Assembly: GCF_004114935.1 (NCBI RefSeq)
Contig: NZ_CP022221.1
Coordinates: 8,949,001 to 9,013,000, forward strand
Direction: 5' to 3'
Origin: Bradyrhizobium zhanjiangense
Lineage (GTDB): Bacteria > Pseudomonadota > Alphaproteobacteria > Rhizobiales > Xanthobacteraceae
DNA: 64,000 bases
A program made the translations under genes and the position numbers. Under the pieces are notes generated by a model. That model saw nothing but the letters and a program-made list of their open reading frames with translations, ran no database searches and was not told the origin of the DNA. This document shows positions 17,439-25,183 of the stretch, in pieces. How positions within the stretch are numbered: position 1 is the first letter of the stretch; each line of letters starts with the position of its first letter.

Positions 17439-18011
17439 CTAGCTCGCACAGGGAATGTCCTTCGGTGTGACCGCGATCTTCTTGTCGAAGCGCACCAGCT
17501 TCCAATCGTCGGGATGGTTGACGAAAGCGAAGCCGGATTTGCGGGCGAGCGAGATCATGGTCTCGTTGGAGCGCAGCGTCTCGCCGAAGATGCGCTCGGC
17601 GCCGAGCGCGGCGGCGCGGCATTCGAGATTCTTCAGAAGCGCGGTGGCAATGCCGTGGCCGTGCCAGCGGTCATCGACCGACAGGCCGAACTCGAGCGTC
17701 GCGGTTTCAGGATGCAGCGCATAGCGCATTTCGGCGACGATGGTCTCGAAGCCGTCGACCATCATGGTCGCGACCACGGTGAAGCGCTCGCGCTCACCGA
17801 TCTCGAGGAAATCGTGCAGCAGCCCCTTCGGCAATTCGCTGATCGCGCCGAAGAAGCGGTTGTAGCGGGAGCGGGTCGAGAGCGAGCGGAAATAGTGCTG
17901 GAGCTCTTCGGTGTCGCGCGGCTCGACGAAGCGAACGGTGACGGCCTCACCCTGCCGGGTGCGCAGCGTATCCGAATATTGCCTGAGATCTTCGAGGCGA
18001 AGCGTGCTCAT
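17439..18011 (-). CDS. GNAT family N-acetyltransferase
   Basis: The protein has 190 residues from ATG 18011 (MSTLRLEDLRQYSDTLRTRQ); a longer in-frame start exists at 18053 but reads as non-conserved sequence. The GNAT fold is seen in VRFVEPRDTEELQHYFRSLS, the strand ATLEFGLSVDDRWHGHGIAT, which holds the acetyl-CoA pyrophosphate loop (Q/RxxGxG/A, here RWHGHGIA), and ARKSGFAFV. It has the size of single-domain GNATs; the acceptor is unknown. A clear terminator follows at 17350-17378. Confidence 0.85.
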   Translation of the reverse strand: MSTLRLEDLRQYSDTLRTRQGEAVTVRFVEPRDTEELQHYFRSLSTRSRYNRFFGAISELPKGLLHDFLEIGERERFTVVATMMVDGFETIVAEMRYALHPETATLEFGLSVDDRWHGHGIATALLKNLECRAAALGAERIFGETLRSNETMISLARKSGFAFVNHPDDWKLVRFDKKIAVTPKDIPCAS

Positions 18012-18079
18012 GACCGGCACCGTGCGAAAAGGGGACCGCCGGCGCCCCCACACTCAGGCGGCGCCGGCCTGGCGGCCTA

Positions 18080-18283
18080 TCAGGCCCGCCAGAAGGGTTT
18101 GTCGGCCTCATAGGCAATGTCGGACCAGGACAGGCCGACGTCCTGCAGATCCCGGGCGGTCCAGTTGGTGAGCTCGCGCCTGTTACGGTAGCGCTCGTGC
18201 CAGAGGTGGAGGGTGTCGCCGATCTGGTGGAGCAGACTTGGCGCATGATGATTTGTCATCGAATTCTGGGTCAACGTAGACAT
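18080..18283 (-). CDS. DUF1127 domain-containing small protein
   Basis: This 67-residue protein ends in the DUF1127 signature WHERYRNRRELTNWTARDLQ followed by DVGLSWSDIAYEADKPFW. Such small arginine-rich proteins are frequent in rhizobia. Some have been linked to RNA turnover and to phosphate or stress physiology, but this one's role is unknown. It is divergent from a GcvA-like LysR gene with 110 bp between them, a frequent pairing that suggests control by that regulator. Confidence 0.88.
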   Translation of the reverse strand: MSTLTQNSMTNHHAPSLLHQIGDTLHLWHERYRNRRELTNWTARDLQDVGLSWSDIAYEADKPFWRA

Positions 18284-18362
18284 CTTCAGCTCCTGGAGCT
18301 AACTTGACCGCTAATATCAGCTCTCTGTTGCGCCGCGACAAACGACAATTTGTACCTTTTCG

Positions 18363-18379
18363 CATGAAATAACGTCATG
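18363..18379. promoter_or_regulatory. Candidate LysR-type operator in the divergent promoter region
   Basis: The inverted repeat CATGA-AATAACG-TCATG ends 14 bp before the LysR-type ATG. A second dyad CAAACGACAATTTG lies nearby at about 18341-18354. Both lie between the divergent DUF1127 and regulator genes, where autoregulation by the LysR protein is expected. The assignment is by position and symmetry only. Confidence 0.4.
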
Positions 18380-18393
18380 TATCCTGCTGCCAG

Positions 18394-19293
18394 ATGACTG
18401 CCAGATTGCCGTCCCTGAACGGATTGCGGGCGTTCGAGGCCGCCGCGCGCCATCTCAGCTTCACGCTGGCGGCGGCCGAGCTGAACGTGACCCAGACCGC
18501 GATCAGCCATCAGATCCGGAGGCTGGAGGAGGAGCTCGGCATCCGCCTGTTCGTCCGGCAGAACCGCGCCCTGGCGCTGACGCCGGAAGCGCGGGATTAC
18601 CTCCCCGGCGTCCGCGCTGCCTTCAACGACCTGCGCCTGGCCACCGATCGGCTGCTGCGTAAGGACGACGACAAGGTTCTGACGGTGTCGACGCTGGCTT
18701 CGCTCGCCGCAAAATGGCTGCTGCCGCGGCTCACCGATTTCCAGGAACAGCATCCCGGCATCGATGTCCGCATCACCACATCGACCAGCCTCGTCGACTT
18801 CCAGCGCGACGACGTCGATGCCGCGATCCGCTACGGCCGCGGCCAGTGGCCGGGCCTGCGTGCCGACTGGCTGATGGCGGACGAGCTGTTTCCCGTGTGC
18901 AGCCCGTCACTGCTGCGCGGCGACAGGCCGCTGCGCCGGCCGGAGGACCTGCGAAACCATCCGCTGCTGCACACCTCCAACGCCAATAGCGACGACTGGC
19001 GGCTGTGGCTGACGGCGGCGGGCCTGCCGGCCGATATCGCCAGGCAGCCCGGCATCACCTTCGACATGATCTTCATGACCATCCAGGCCGCGATCGACGG
19101 CATCGGCGTCGCGATGGGCCGGACCTCCTACGTCCAGGACGACATCGCCAAGGGCCGGCTCGTGGTGCCCTTCAAGATCGCGCTGCCGGCGGATGCCGGC
19201 TTCTACCTGGTCTCGCCGGAGGGCCGCCGCGAAGCGCCGAAGCTGAGCGCTTTCCGGAACTGGATGATCGCTGCAACGCAAAATAAAGCCTGA
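18394..19293 (+). CDS. LysR-type transcriptional regulator, GcvA-like
   Basis: This 299-residue LTTR has an N-terminal winged HTH: LNGLRAFEAAARHLSFTLAA through ELNVTQTAISHQIRRLEEELGIRLFVRQNRALALT. The TQTAISHQI helix with an adjoining R-x-L-E-E-x-L-G is typical of the GcvA branch. The ligand-binding domain follows from about residue 92. It is divergent from DUF1127. The nearest downstream gene was an MFS transporter that is now a stump, so its original target may be lost. Confidence 0.9.
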   Translation: MTARLPSLNGLRAFEAAARHLSFTLAAAELNVTQTAISHQIRRLEEELGIRLFVRQNRALALTPEARDYLPGVRAAFNDLRLATDRLLRKDDDKVLTVSTLASLAAKWLLPRLTDFQEQHPGIDVRITTSTSLVDFQRDDVDAAIRYGRGQWPGLRADWLMADELFPVCSPSLLRGDRPLRRPEDLRNHPLLHTSNANSDDWRLWLTAAGLPADIARQPGITFDMIFMTIQAAIDGIGVAMGRTSYVQDDIAKGRLVVPFKIALPADAGFYLVSPEGRREAPKLSAFRNWMIAATQNKA

Positions 19294-19440
19294 AAAATCA
19301 TCAGCTTCCCCGGGCAAATCGATTGACTCGGCTCCCACCGTGCGGGAAGGGGTGAGGCAGATTGTCGCAGCCGCATCAATCTGTCGGCTGGCCGTGAGGA
19401 TGAATTCCGGCCGGCCACGCCTTTCCAAGGGGAGAACGCC

Positions 19441-19596
19441 ATGGCTGGATCAGCCGCATCGAATCCACCCGCGATCAAGTCGCGCATCGGCGCCATCCTG
19501 CGCGCCACCTCGGGCAATTTCCTCGAGCAGTTCGACTTCTTCCTGTTCGGTTTCTATGCCGCCGCGATCGGCAAGGAGCCGGTGGCGGGGCATTGA
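19441..19596 (+). pseudogene. N-terminal stump of an MFS transporter
   Basis: An ATG at 19441, behind AAGGGGAGAACGCC, opens a 51-codon frame. Residues about 20-43 read [20 protein letters not shown], the conserved start of metabolite:H+ symporters of the ShiA/KgtP type. The match ends after YAAAIGK, and the frame stops at 19594 in PVAGH. The remaining transmembrane helices expected in this family are absent; palindromic repeats, a miniature element and IS3 follow. The break lies before the IS3 insertion, so an earlier deletion is likely. Confidence 0.8.
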
Positions 19597-19764
19597 GAGG
19601 GCGTCATTCCGGGGCGCCTTTTCTTCGCCTCTCCCCGCTTGCGGTAGGGCTATCGCATATGGCGTGGATAATGCTTCGGCATCGGCAGTGGGCTCCCTCT
19701 CCCGCTTGCGGGGGAGGGCTGGGGTGGGGGTGCCTCTGATCTTCCCCCGAAAAAGTGGACGGGT

Positions 19765-20658
19765 TTAAGCGGCTTTTAGCTCCATCTCGATCGGGGCGAT
19801 ATATCCGATCGCGGAATGGAGCCGGGTGCGGTTGTAGAGGCCCTCGATGAAGGCGAAGATATCGCGCTGGGCCTCGGCGCGGGTCTGGTAGTCGCGATGG
19901 TGAACGAGCTCGGTCTTCAGGGTATGGAAGAAGCTCTCCATCGGGGCATTGTCGTAGCAATCGGCCTTGCGGCTCATCGATGCAACGATGCCGGCGCCCG
20001 TGAGAGCGTCGCGATAGGCGTGTGAGGCATACTGCACGCCGCGATCGGAGTGGTGGATCAATCCGGCCTGCGGCCGTTGCTGCTGGATGGCCATCGTCAA
20101 CGCCGCGGATGCGAGTTCGACTTGCATGTGATCCCGCATGGCCCAGCCGACGATCTTTCGACTGAAGAGATCCATGACGGCCGCCAGATACAGCCAGCCC
20201 TCCGCGGTCGGGATGTAGGTGATATCGGCGAGCCAAACGCGGTTCGGGGCTTCCGCTGTGAAGTCGCGCGCGATCAGGTTCGGGGCGATCGGCAGGTCGT
20301 GACGGCTGTCGGTGGTGCGCACCCGGCGCGGCGGCGCCGTGATGGCGCGGATACCGTGCCGGCGCATCATCCGCTCGATCCGGCCGCGGCTGGCGCCACG
20401 GCCCTGCGTCCGCAGCACGGCATGGACGCGGGGACTGCCGTAGCGTCCGCTGCTGTCGTGATGGGCCTGCCGGATCGCAGCCAGCAGCGTGGCATTGGAT
20501 TTGGTCCGCTGACTCGCCGGGCGATCGCGCCAGGCGTAATAGCCGGCCGGCGAGACCTCGAGCACGGCGCACATCAATCGTACCGGATAGGCGTCGCGAT
20601 GGTCCTCGATGAAGCGGAAGCTCATGTCCGGGTTCCGGCAAAGATCGCGATCGACTTT
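19765..20658 (-). CDS. IS3 family transposase, orfB (DDE catalytic part)
   Basis: This is the catalytic half of the transposase, expressed mainly as an orfA-orfB fusion by a -1 shift at 20655-20661. The joined protein is about 389 residues. Visible parts are the HTH_21-like segment FIEDHRDAYPVRLMCAVLEV and the rve integrase core with its DDE residues: D in NRVWLADITYIP, D in LIHHSDRGVQYAS, and E in NAPMESFFHTLKTE. The end RLHSAIGYIAPIEME is normal. A separate start at ATG 20625 is possible. Confidence 0.9.
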   Translation of the reverse strand, partial: KVDRDLCRNPDMSFRFIEDHRDAYPVRLMCAVLEVSPAGYYAWRDRPASQRTKSNATLLAAIRQAHHDSSGRYGSPRVHAVLRTQGRGASRGRIERMMRRHGIRAITAPPRRVRTTDSRHDLPIAPNLIARDFTAEAPNRVWLADITYIPTAEGWLYLAAVMDLFSRKIVGWAMRDHMQVELASAALTMAIQQQRPQAGLIHHSDRGVQYASHAYRDALTGAGIVASMSRKADCYDNAPMESFFHTLKTELVHHRDYQTRAEAQRDIFAFIEGLYNRTRLHSAIGYIAPIEMELKAA

Positions 20659-20933
20659 TTTAAAATGTCGCGCTCCATGCGCAGCCGTTCGTTCTCCTGG
20701 CGCAACCGGGCGATCTCCGAAGCCTGGTCCGCCGACATCGGCGTCGCCTGCGTGGTGGGGCGCCACGCCGCCGATGCCGGCTGCTGCCCGGCCTTATCCA
20801 CCCAGCGCCGCAGCACCGAGTCGCGCAGCCCGAGTTCCTTGCCTACCGACGTGATCGAGCGACCGCTCGACACCACCAGCTCAACGGCCTGGCGCTTGTA
20901 CTCTTCGGTAAATGACCGACGTTGACGTTCCAT
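20622..20933 (-). CDS. IS3 family transposase, orfA (HTH part)
   Basis: This 103-residue DNA-binding protein opens MERQRRSFTEEYKRQAVELV, with the HTH region SITSVGKELGLRDSVLRRWV, and ends in a leucine-zipper coil (ARLRQENERLRMERDILKKS). At codons 92-93 the run A-AAA-AAG (20661-20655 on the minus strand) allows -1 slippage. The shifted frame continues exactly into orfB at VDRDLCRNPDMSF. This is the standard programmed frameshift of IS3 elements. Confidence 0.92.
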   Translation of the reverse strand: MERQRRSFTEEYKRQAVELVVSSGRSITSVGKELGLRDSVLRRWVDKAGQQPASAAWRPTTQATPMSADQASEIARLRQENERLRMERDILKKSIAIFAGTRT

Positions 20934-21178
20934 TCGACACCTCCGGGCTCAATGAGCCTACTACAGGTGTCCACTCATTCGGAGGAGGTTCACTCCGCGT
21001 CGGGATTGTCGAGAATTGCGGAGGCGATCCCAGTGCGGTGAGAGCCCTCACCCGCCGCGCTCGGGACGATGCTTCGCATCGCCCGGGACGCGTCGGCCTC
21101 TCCCGCAAGCGGGAGAGGCGGAGCAAACTCGCGGGTGGTCCCCGCGAAATGCATATGCGATAGCCCTACCACTTGCGG

Positions 21179-21300
21179 GGAGAGGCCGGAATGCGCGCAA
21201 AGCGCGGATTCCGGGTGAGGGGGACTCTCCGCGAGTCCAACTCTCACCGTCCCTGCGGAGACTCCCCCTCACCCCAACCCTCTCCCCGCAAGCGGGACGA
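21179..21300. repeat. Palindromic intergenic repeats
   Basis: To the right of copy A of the miniature element, the continuing GGAGAGGCCGGAATGCGCGC, the linker CTCCCCCTCACCCCAACCCT, and the end hairpin CTCTCCCCGCAAGCGGGACG make up the same repeat array seen at 172-318. The hairpin apex at about 19635 and 21169 is where copy A inserted. No gene is present between 20993 and 21321. Confidence 0.7.
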
Positions 21301-21321
21301 GGGAGGGTACTGACGCTGCGG

Positions 21322-21735
21322 CTACAGCTCCACCACCACGTAGTCGCTCTCGATCCTGACCGGGATCGTCTCGGCGACATAGGGCCCCTTCACCACGCTA
21401 GCGCCCGGTTCGACATTGGCCGGATAAGCCTTCACGCGGAAGCGGCGGGGGTCGCAGTAGGACTGCCCGGTGCGGATGTCGAACTCCCAGCCGTGCCAGG
21501 GGCAGCGGATGATCTCGCCGAGTTTCGTATATTCGATCTCGCCTGGATCCTTCGATTGCGCGAGGCCGATCAGCGGGCCCTCGCACAACGCCGCGCCCTG
21601 ATGCGGGCAGCGGTTCATCAGGCCGAAATATTCGCCCTTGATGTTGAAGATCGCGATCGGCCGCCCGTCGATCTCGAGGAATTTTCGCGTGCCCGGCGGA
21701 AGCTCGTCGACCGCGGCAATCACATGACGCGCCAT
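21322..21735 (-). CDS. Rieske (2Fe-2S) ferredoxin-like protein
   Basis: This protein of about 137 residues has the Rieske cluster ligands C-x-H in NRCPHQGAALCEG and C-x2-H in IRCPWHGWEFD. It is a stand-alone small Rieske protein, probably an electron carrier or an accessory to an oxygenase. ATG 21735 overlaps the TGA of the upstream amidohydrolase (TGATG), so translation is probably coupled. No Rieske oxygenase large subunit is visible in the window, so its partner is unknown. Confidence 0.9.
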   Translation of the reverse strand: MARHVIAAVDELPPGTRKFLEIDGRPIAIFNIKGEYFGLMNRCPHQGAALCEGPLIGLAQSKDPGEIEYTKLGEIIRCPWHGWEFDIRTGQSYCDPRRFRVKAYPANVEPGASVVKGPYVAETIPVRIESDYVVVEL

Positions 21736-22844
21736 CAAGCCAGTCCGTAGAGCTTGCGCGCATTGCCGAAATAGAACGCCTCGCGATTGGTCTCGCTGAC
21801 GCCGGCCGGCAGCACGCGTGAGGGCTCGTCATAGTCCCAATGCGGATAGTCGGTTGCGAACAAGAGCCGGTCCCAACCGATCCAGTTGATGACGTCGAAC
21901 AGATCCTCGCGCCGCTCCGGGTCTTCCATCGGCTGCGTGGTCCACCACACCTGCTCGCGGATATATTCCGACGGCGGCCGCTTCACATGCGGCACCTCGC
22001 TGCGCAGCCGCTGCCAGGCCTTGTCGAGCCGCCACGCCAGCGACGGCGCCCAGCCGAAGCCGGCCTCGATCATCACCATCTTCAGTTTCGGGAAGCGCGC
22101 GAACACGCCCTCCAACACGAGGCTCGCCAGCGCCGATTGCTGGCACTGCGAGTGCCCGACCATCTCCTCGATGTAATAGGACGGCCAGCCCGACGGCGTG
22201 ATTGGATTGCCGCCGAAGCCGAAGGCGTGCACGCCGACGGGAAGGCCGGCCTCTTCTGCGGCTTGATAGATCGGCCAATAACGGCGCTGGCCGAGCGGCT
22301 CGACATTGCGGCTGAGCAGCAGCACCTGCACGAAGTTCTTGTCGCCGGCACGCTCGCGGATTTCGGCGGCGGCCGACAGCCCGTCCTCATTGCCGACGAC
22401 GATGGACGCCTTCAGCCGCTTGTCCTTGCTGGTCCATTTGTCGATCTGCCAGTCGTTGATCGCCGAGCACAGAGCGGCCGAGAGCTCATGATTGCGGATA
22501 CCCTGCCCGGTGTTGAGCGGATTGAGCACGCCGAGCTGCACGTTGTTGGGATCGAGCAGCTGCTTCTGCATGAAGGAGAGAGAGGAACCTTGCGGGCCGC
22601 CTTCCGGCGGATAGGCGTCGCGGCGCGAGGCGTTGGGCTGTGCCTTCGGATAGGGCGGGCCGTCCATCATGCCCTGATAGGCATGGACGCCGTAGATGTC
22701 GAGGTGATGCTGCCAGCGTTTGGCGAGGTAGGGATAGAGCTCGGTGCGGGTGGCGCGGGCCGGATGGATGTCGCAATCCGCGATCGCGGTTTTCGCAGTC
22801 AGTGGGGAAGCAGCTTCGGAGCTCTCGCGGAACTGGATATTCAT
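21735..22844 (-). CDS. Amidohydrolase family protein (metal-dependent hydrolase/decarboxylase type)
   Basis: This 369-residue TIM-barrel amidohydrolase begins with the metal motif IADCDIHPA, in place of HxH. It has VGVHAFGFGGNP in the middle, the region KMVMIEAGFGWAPSLAWRLD, and LLFATDYPHWDYD near the end, which supplies a conserved Asp. This pattern matches the ACMSD/amidohydrolase_2 group that decarboxylates or hydrolyses aromatic and related acids. It is coupled to the Rieske gene and follows a paralogue by 24 bp. Confidence 0.88.
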   Translation of the reverse strand: MNIQFRESSEAASPLTAKTAIADCDIHPARATRTELYPYLAKRWQHHLDIYGVHAYQGMMDGPPYPKAQPNASRRDAYPPEGGPQGSSLSFMQKQLLDPNNVQLGVLNPLNTGQGIRNHELSAALCSAINDWQIDKWTSKDKRLKASIVVGNEDGLSAAAEIRERAGDKNFVQVLLLSRNVEPLGQRRYWPIYQAAEEAGLPVGVHAFGFGGNPITPSGWPSYYIEEMVGHSQCQQSALASLVLEGVFARFPKLKMVMIEAGFGWAPSLAWRLDKAWQRLRSEVPHVKRPPSEYIREQVWWTTQPMEDPERREDLFDVINWIGWDRLLFATDYPHWDYDEPSRVLPAGVSETNREAFYFGNARKLYGLA

Positions 22845-22868
22845 CGCCTTGCCTCCTTTGGCAGCGGG

Positions 22869-23927
22869 CTAAGTCAGGCGGGGATAGGTCGCATGCGGAT
22901 TGTCGATCATGATCTTGTGCACGAGATCGGGGGACAGACCTTCGGGCAGCGCGTCCTGGCCGTCGAACTGCCAGTGCGGATAGTCCGTGGAGAATAGGAC
23001 CAATTCGTCCGACTGCATATGATCAAACAGGCGAATTAATGTCTCAGGTTCCGGCGGCGCATCAAATGGCTGTAACGAGAAGCGGATGTTGCTGCGCACA
23101 ATCTCCAGCGGCGCGCGATCGACCCAGGGCGTCTCCATCCGCACCCCGCGCCAGAACTTGTGCAAGCGCCAGAGATAGGGCGCGATCCAGGAAACGCCGG
23201 ACTCAAGCATCACCATTTTCAGCCGCGGATATTTGGCGAACACGCCCTCGACGATCAGGCTGGTGAGCTGGGTCTGGAACGCCTGGGCCTGACCGACATA
23301 ATCTTCGATGTGATAAGAGCCCCACCCCACGGCGGTGGGCGGATTGTGGTAGGCCGAACCGGCATGGATGCCGATCGGTAATTCCAGACTTTCCGCGGCT
23401 GCATAGATCGGCCACAGCGCGCGCTTGCCGAGCGGCGTGTCACCCATGACCAGCATGAGCACCTGCACGAAGCGGCGATCCTGCGCGCAGCGCTCGATCT
23501 CGGCGATGGCCTTCTCGACGCTTTGCGTGGGAATTACAATTGAGCCGCGCAGCCGCGGATCACGATCGAGCCATTCCGTCACGAGCCAGTCGTTCAGCGC
23601 GCGGCAGAAGGCCGCCTGCATGTCCTCGGAGAACACCATCTGCACGCCGTAGAGCGGATTGCAGATCGCGAGCTTGAGCTGGAAAAGATCGAGCACATGA
23701 CGCTGCATGTCCTCCAGGCTTTCGCCGGGCTTGCCGTTCTCGGGGCGCCAATCGGGCCGCGCCACGATCGGCGAGTTCTTCGGATAGGATTGTGAGACGA
23801 GATCGACCATGCCGCGCGTCGTCACCTGATCGCGCCAATAATCGTTCAGGTGCGGCAGCAGGCTAGTCAGATGCGGCACGGCGGGATGCACGTCGCAATC
23901 CACTCCGCCGGCGATCAGGGACGCCAT
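22869..23927 (-). CDS. Amidohydrolase family protein (paralogue)
   Basis: The protein has 352 residues from ATG 23927, which follows GAAGGGAAACGTG; a longer frame to 23981 has no comparable site. It has the same layout as its neighbour: GGVDCDVHPAVP at the start, IGIHAGSAYHNPP in the middle, KMVMLESGVSWIAPYLWRL, and LVLFSTDYPHWQFDG. It is the first gene of a three-gene unit (amidohydrolase, amidohydrolase, Rieske). Two related enzymes side by side suggest either two subunits or two substrates. Confidence 0.88.
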   Translation of the reverse strand: MASLIAGGVDCDVHPAVPHLTSLLPHLNDYWRDQVTTRGMVDLVSQSYPKNSPIVARPDWRPENGKPGESLEDMQRHVLDLFQLKLAICNPLYGVQMVFSEDMQAAFCRALNDWLVTEWLDRDPRLRGSIVIPTQSVEKAIAEIERCAQDRRFVQVLMLVMGDTPLGKRALWPIYAAAESLELPIGIHAGSAYHNPPTAVGWGSYHIEDYVGQAQAFQTQLTSLIVEGVFAKYPRLKMVMLESGVSWIAPYLWRLHKFWRGVRMETPWVDRAPLEIVRSNIRFSLQPFDAPPEPETLIRLFDHMQSDELVLFSTDYPHWQFDGQDALPEGLSPDLVHKIMIDNPHATYPRLT

Positions 23928-24071
23928 CACGTTTCCCTTCTCACGTTTCCACGCATGTCTCTTCTTGTACCCGCCATTCAAGCAGGCCTGCCCGCCGCCC
24001 GCAACTCGGCCAAGGCTTCCGTCATATGCTAGGAAGGCTGAGCACAGTTGCGAGGATCAGAGGTGAAGGAC

Positions 24072-24554
24072 ATGAAAGAGCTCGTCGGCATTGCGGAACA
24101 GGTCGCGGCCAAGCTGATCGCGCGAAATCAGACCATTGCGGTGGCAGAATCCTCGGCCGGTGGCCTGATCTCGGCCAGTCTGCTCGCCGTGCCCGGCGCG
24201 TCCGCCTATTTCCTCGGTGGCGCCGTGGTCTACACCCGCGACGCCAGGCATGTGCTGATGGATATTTCGGACGACGGCATGAAGGGCTTTCGATCCTCAT
24301 CGGAGCCCTATGCGAAACTACTTGCTGAGCGGATGCGAACGCGCTTCGGATGCGACTGGGGCCTGTCCGAAACCGGAGCCGCCGGCCCCACCGGCAACCG
24401 CTACGGCGACGCCGCCGGCCATAGCTGCATGGCGGTGGCAGGCCCTGCGGCCGAGGTGATGACGCTGGAGACGGGCAACAATGACCGGCTTGCCAACATG
24501 CAGGTGTTCGCGGCGACGGCGCTGAAATTGTTGCTGAAGAAGCTGGAGGAGTAG
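24072..24554 (+). CDS. CinA C-terminal domain protein (nicotinamide-nucleotide amidohydrolase type)
   Basis: The protein has about 160 residues from ATG 24072; GTG 24063 is an alternative. It consists only of the CinA C-terminal (PncC) domain: TIAVAESSAGGLISASLLAV, YFLGGAVVYT, ETGAAGPTGNRYGDAAG. That domain deamidates nicotinamide mononucleotide to the acid in the pyridine nucleotide salvage cycle. The MoaB-like N-terminal half of full CinA is missing, which is usual for stand-alone versions. It is a single gene. Confidence 0.85.
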   Translation: MKELVGIAEQVAAKLIARNQTIAVAESSAGGLISASLLAVPGASAYFLGGAVVYTRDARHVLMDISDDGMKGFRSSSEPYAKLLAERMRTRFGCDWGLSETGAAGPTGNRYGDAAGHSCMAVAGPAAEVMTLETGNNDRLANMQVFAATALKLLLKKLEE

Positions 24555-24597
24555 CAGGCCGTTTGCGTTGATGGACCGGCCGCGCCTCATCTCCGGT

Positions 24598-24717
24598 GTC
24601 GTCCTGGCGAAGGCCAGGACCCATTACCCCGAATGAGAGTTGTGCGGATGGCGGAGCCACAGCTTCTTCAAACAATATAAGCCGGTGGCAATGGGTCCTG
24701 GCCTTCGCCAGGACGAC
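24598..24717. repeat. Dispersed palindromic repeat (GTCGTCCTGGCGAAGGCCAG family)
   Basis: This 120-bp repeat has inverted ends GTCGTCCTGGCGAAGGCCAG and CTGGCCTTCGCCAGGACGAC and inner arms GACCCATT/AATGGGTC. A longer relative is at 50730-50870. It sits between convergent genes. Confidence 0.75.
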
Positions 24718-24738
24718 ATTGAGGGCGCGTTGTGCGCC

Positions 24739-25014
24739 TTACCGCCCCAAATGCCGCATAAAGATCCGCACCACATAGCCCTGAAACCTCGGCGCTTCGT
24801 CGTAGAGGTCTGACGCGATCCGCTCGATGGTCTCGCGCAGGGACAGGAACTGCGCCTGACGTGCGCTGCTTTCGGTGCCCTGCATGCCCGCAAGCTCGTC
24901 CATCGCGGCGTCGCTGATCTGGCACTGCACCACATCGCCGTCGTTCAGCATGGTGAAGCGAAAGGCCAGCCGTTCGAGGTCATGGCCAATGATCTTGTCG
25001 CGCATGAGTGGCAT
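24739..25014 (-). CDS. DUF1488 family protein
   Basis: This protein of about 91 residues contains LAFRFTMLNDGDVVQCQISD, AAMDELAGMQGTE and FLSLRETIERIASDLYDEAP, with RIFMRHL at the end. This is the DUF1488 pattern, found in small proteobacterial proteins of unknown function. A TTG at 25017 and ATGs at 25014 and 25005 are possible starts; 25014 has GGGA seven bases upstream. Confidence 0.78.
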   Translation of the reverse strand: MPLMRDKIIGHDLERLAFRFTMLNDGDVVQCQISDAAMDELAGMQGTESSARQAQFLSLRETIERIASDLYDEAPRFQGYVVRIFMRHLGR

Positions 25015-25078
25015 CAAGTCGTCCCGGTCGAGCCCCCGCGCCGGACAATGCTGAAAATTTCTTCGCTTGTCACTATTT

Positions 25079-25180
25079 GTAGGGTGGGTTAGCCAAAGGC
25101 GTAACCTACCTATTGTCGCAATAGTGGATTGCGCCGAGCGGACTGCGCTTCGTACGGCCGCGGGCCTGACCCACCCTGCG
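25079..25180. repeat. Dispersed repeat (GTAGGGTGGG...CCCACCCTGC)
   Basis: This 102-bp copy of the family at 5461 and 40956 has GTAGGGTGGGTTAG and TGACCCACCCTGCG as inverted ends. Its right end touches the stop of the TPR gene, so it may be transcribed as a 3' hairpin. Confidence 0.65.
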
Positions 25181-25183
25181 TTC

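Larger units (their letters stand above)
19737..20992 (-). mobile_element. IS3-family insertion sequence, complete
   Basis: The 1256-bp element is bounded by imperfect inverted repeats of about 28 bp (20 of 28 identical) that start TGATCTTCCCCCGAA at 19737 and, on the other strand, TGAACCTCCTCCGAA at 20992. A direct repeat CTC flanks it at 19734-19736 and 20993-20995. The 3-bp duplication is typical of the family. orfA and orfB are both open and joined by an A6G slippery run, so the element looks functional. Confidence 0.93.
19645..21168. mobile_element. Miniature inverted-repeat element, copy A (split by IS3)
   Basis: The ends are a perfect 17-bp inverted repeat: TAGGGCTATCGCATATG at 19645-19661, with its complement at 21152-21168. 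Flanking 10-mers CCGCTTGCGG (19635-19644) and CCACTTGCGG (21169-21178) look like a target duplication with one change. Removing IS3 and its CTC repeat leaves about 265 bp that align nearly ungapped with the inverted copy at 52118-52360, except for about 24 extra bp on the right. There is no coding capacity of its own. The internal sequence includes further REP-like hairpins. Confidence 0.8.

Noticed and set aside
20934..21321. Open frames in the repeat-rich gap (for example around 21048-21380 minus)
   Set aside because: They are translations of REP hairpins and of the miniature element, with low-complexity Arg/Gly content and no independent support.
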